This document shows, one piece after another, positions 4,764 through 5,931 of a stretch of DNA of 5,931 nucleotides. How positions within the stretch are numbered: the stretch's first letter is position 1; each line of letters starts with the position of its first letter. Both the position numbers and the translations under genes were made by a program. Under the pieces are notes generated by a model. It did not search any database. It was not told the origin of the DNA and saw only the letters and a list, made by a program, of their open reading frames with translations. Location: positions 1 to 5,931 of the forward strand of contig JABUEZ010000140.1 in the NCBI GenBank assembly GCA_013314795.1, read 5' to 3'. This stretch comes from Candidatus Profundicultor aquiphilus. Its GTDB lineage: Bacteria; Atribacterota; Atribacteria; Atribacterales; Caldatribacteriaceae.

Positions 4764-5931
4764 CTACCTCTTGCCAAGTTTGGGTCGCTCAAAAGTTCCA
4801 ATAATGACTTCCTTGTTTCTCTCGCTGAACGAAACATACTGAATCTCGTCACGCACAATGTAAGTAAAGCGACCAATGGTAACCCGTACCTGGGGATAAA
4901 CTTTTTCTTCCACCAGCACCTTTCCTTTGTGACTTTCAAAAATCCCCTCGAGTTCCGCCAAACGATTTTCACGAAATTTTTTCTCTTCCTGAGCGAGCTC
5001 ATACCCCTTTCTGACCTTCTCCAGAATGTGCTTGGTCTTTTCGTCCAGTTCCATTCCCGCCTGCTGTTTTACCAGAATAAGCCGAAAAACCTTTTCAGCT
5101 TCCTGAATTTCCTCCTGAAGCCTTTTGAGATCTTCCTGAATCTTCCGATATTCCTCATGTAGGGCTGGATCAATACCCACCATGACTTCGGTGCGAGTGC
5201 CAATTGAAGAACCCAGAGTTCTCGCCCATACCACGTCACCCGCTTTAACCACACCACCTATGATAACCCCAGGGCTACCTCGCACAATGACATCTCCTTT
5301 GGTCAAAACCTTGCTGTGCAAGATAGCACGCTCAACCACCACATCTCCCTCAACTTCAATCAAAGCATTCTCCACCACTTTAGCCTGGAGATTACCCTTG
5401 GCTTGAATACTCCCCTTGTCCTTCCCAAATATTCCTCCTCGTATCCGTACATTACCACCGGATACAATTTTGGCCGCCTCCACATTACCCCATACCTCAA
5501 CATCTCCCTCGGCTTCCACCACAAAGTCACTCTCCACATCACCACGCACCAGAAGCGACCCCACAAAAGAAATATTGCCAGTGCTAACCCCTACATTTCC
5601 ATCCACCTCAAAAAGGGGCAAAACTGAAACCGCCTTACCAACCACCACCGGTCTCCCCGCTGCCTTGGCTATGGCTTTACTCCCATCGGGGGAAAGTTCC
5701 ACATTTTTCCCCACCACAATTTTAGCTGGTTTCCCCAAAGGAGCAGGAACTTCTCGACCAAAGATGTCCTTTCCTGGAATCCCTTCCTCTGGGGGCAAAA
5801 GTTCGGCCAGAACCTCCCCCGGAAGTACCTGTGGAACCTGGAGAAAATCAAAAAAATCTACCCGTCCCTCCTCATCCTCTCGAAATTCCCGTTTGATCTC
5901 CTCTTCAAAGAGAAGGCGTACTTCCCCATCT
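4764..5931 (-). CDS. fapA: FapA / DUF342 polymer-forming protein, N-terminus outside window
   Basis: The C-terminal 388 codons of a FapA (flagellar assembly protein A, DUF342) protein. The frame is open to the window edge; an apparent TTG start at 5798 is internal, since upstream codons continue the family pattern (VDFFDFLQVPQVLPGEVLAE, then PPEEGIPGKDIFG). In order, by visible residue: the DUF342 N-terminal part (1-105), with GKNVELSPDGSKAIA and ISFVGSLLVRGDV marking the switch to the repeats; a right-handed beta-helix (about 105-250) of short G-D/G-N turns such as AEGDVEVWGNV and TKGDVIVRGSP; a Lys/Glu-rich coiled coil (about 258-333); and a final VTIGRFTYIVRDEI segment. In Vibrio vulnificus FapA affects polar flagellation through binding the PTS protein IIA-Glc; in other phyla its role is less clear. 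Its gene usually lies in flagellar or chemotaxis clusters. About 100 or more residues are probably missing. Confidence 0.92.
   Translation of the reverse strand, partial: DGEVRLLFEEEIKREFREDEEGRVDFFDFLQVPQVLPGEVLAELLPPEEGIPGKDIFGREVPAPLGKPAKIVVGKNVELSPDGSKAIAKAAGRPVVVGKAVSVLPLFEVDGNVGVSTGNISFVGSLLVRGDVESDFVVEAEGDVEVWGNVEAAKIVSGGNVRIRGGIFGKDKGSIQAKGNLQAKVVENALIEVEGDVVVERAILHSKVLTKGDVIVRGSPGVIIGGVVKAGDVVWARTLGSSIGTRTEVMVGIDPALHEEYRKIQEDLKRLQEEIQEAEKVFRLILVKQQAGMELDEKTKHILEKVRKGYELAQEEKKFRENRLAELEGIFESHKGKVLVEEKVYPQVRVTIGRFTYIVRDEIQYVSFSERNKEVIIGTFERPKLGKR

Noticed and set aside
4446..5162. Plus-strand open frame of 238 codons
   Set aside because: It lies antisense to the well-supported FapA, GHLIDV and ComFB genes. 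Its Phe/Leu/Ser-rich product has no domain pattern and is a mirror of polar codons on the other strand.
5796..5798. TTG as the start of the FapA gene
   Set aside because: The frame stays open upstream to the window edge, and the upstream codons encode family-typical sequence (VDFFDFLQVPQVLPGEVLAE), so this codon is internal.

Overview
The window reads as bacterial chromosome from a motile, sugar- or glycoside-using organism. Nearly everything lies on the minus strand; one small membrane-protein gene is on the plus strand. The solute-binding protein has an ordinary cleavable signal peptide and no lipobox cysteine. That fits a periplasm, so a cell with an outer membrane (Atribacterota or Thermotogota-like) is favoured over a typical monoderm Firmicute. 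Moderate G+C, strong GGAGG-type ribosome sites and clean TTGACA/TATACT promoters fit any of these phyla. I cannot name the species.

Right edge (about 4100-5931, minus strand): three closely spaced genes read leftwards. They are a FapA/DUF342 polymer-forming protein cut by the window edge, a 100-residue hydrophilic protein ending in GHLIDV, and a ComFB-family protein. FapA with a small protein of this kind usually sits near flagellar and motility genes. ComFB-family proteins are linked to competence and have been reported to bind cyclic dinucleotides, so this looks like the tail of a motility or signalling operon.

Middle (3040-4180): a DUF6512-like five-helix membrane protein runs rightwards and overlaps the ComFB gene tail to tail by 81 bp. 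Back to back with it is a tRNA-Ser(GCU) gene with an encoded CCA end and a near-consensus promoter. Further left is a small zinc-ribbon protein with a weak terminator after it.

Left part (1-2727, minus strand): a carbohydrate ABC importer operon. A strong promoter (2669-2697) carries a palindrome over the start point. A roughly 200-nt leader with a terminator-like hairpin follows, then a MalG/UgpE-type permease, a MalF/UgpA-type permease, and last the family 1 solute-binding protein, which runs off the window. The usual order (binding protein, MalF, MalG) is reversed. No ATPase gene is in view. Before the binding-protein gene is an orphan, almost perfect Shine-Dalgarno with a three-codon open frame.

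I found no CRISPR array, insertion sequence, phage gene or clear new defence system. The most promising unexplained signals are regulatory: the leader hairpin with its operator-like palindrome, and the mini-ORF before the binding-protein gene.
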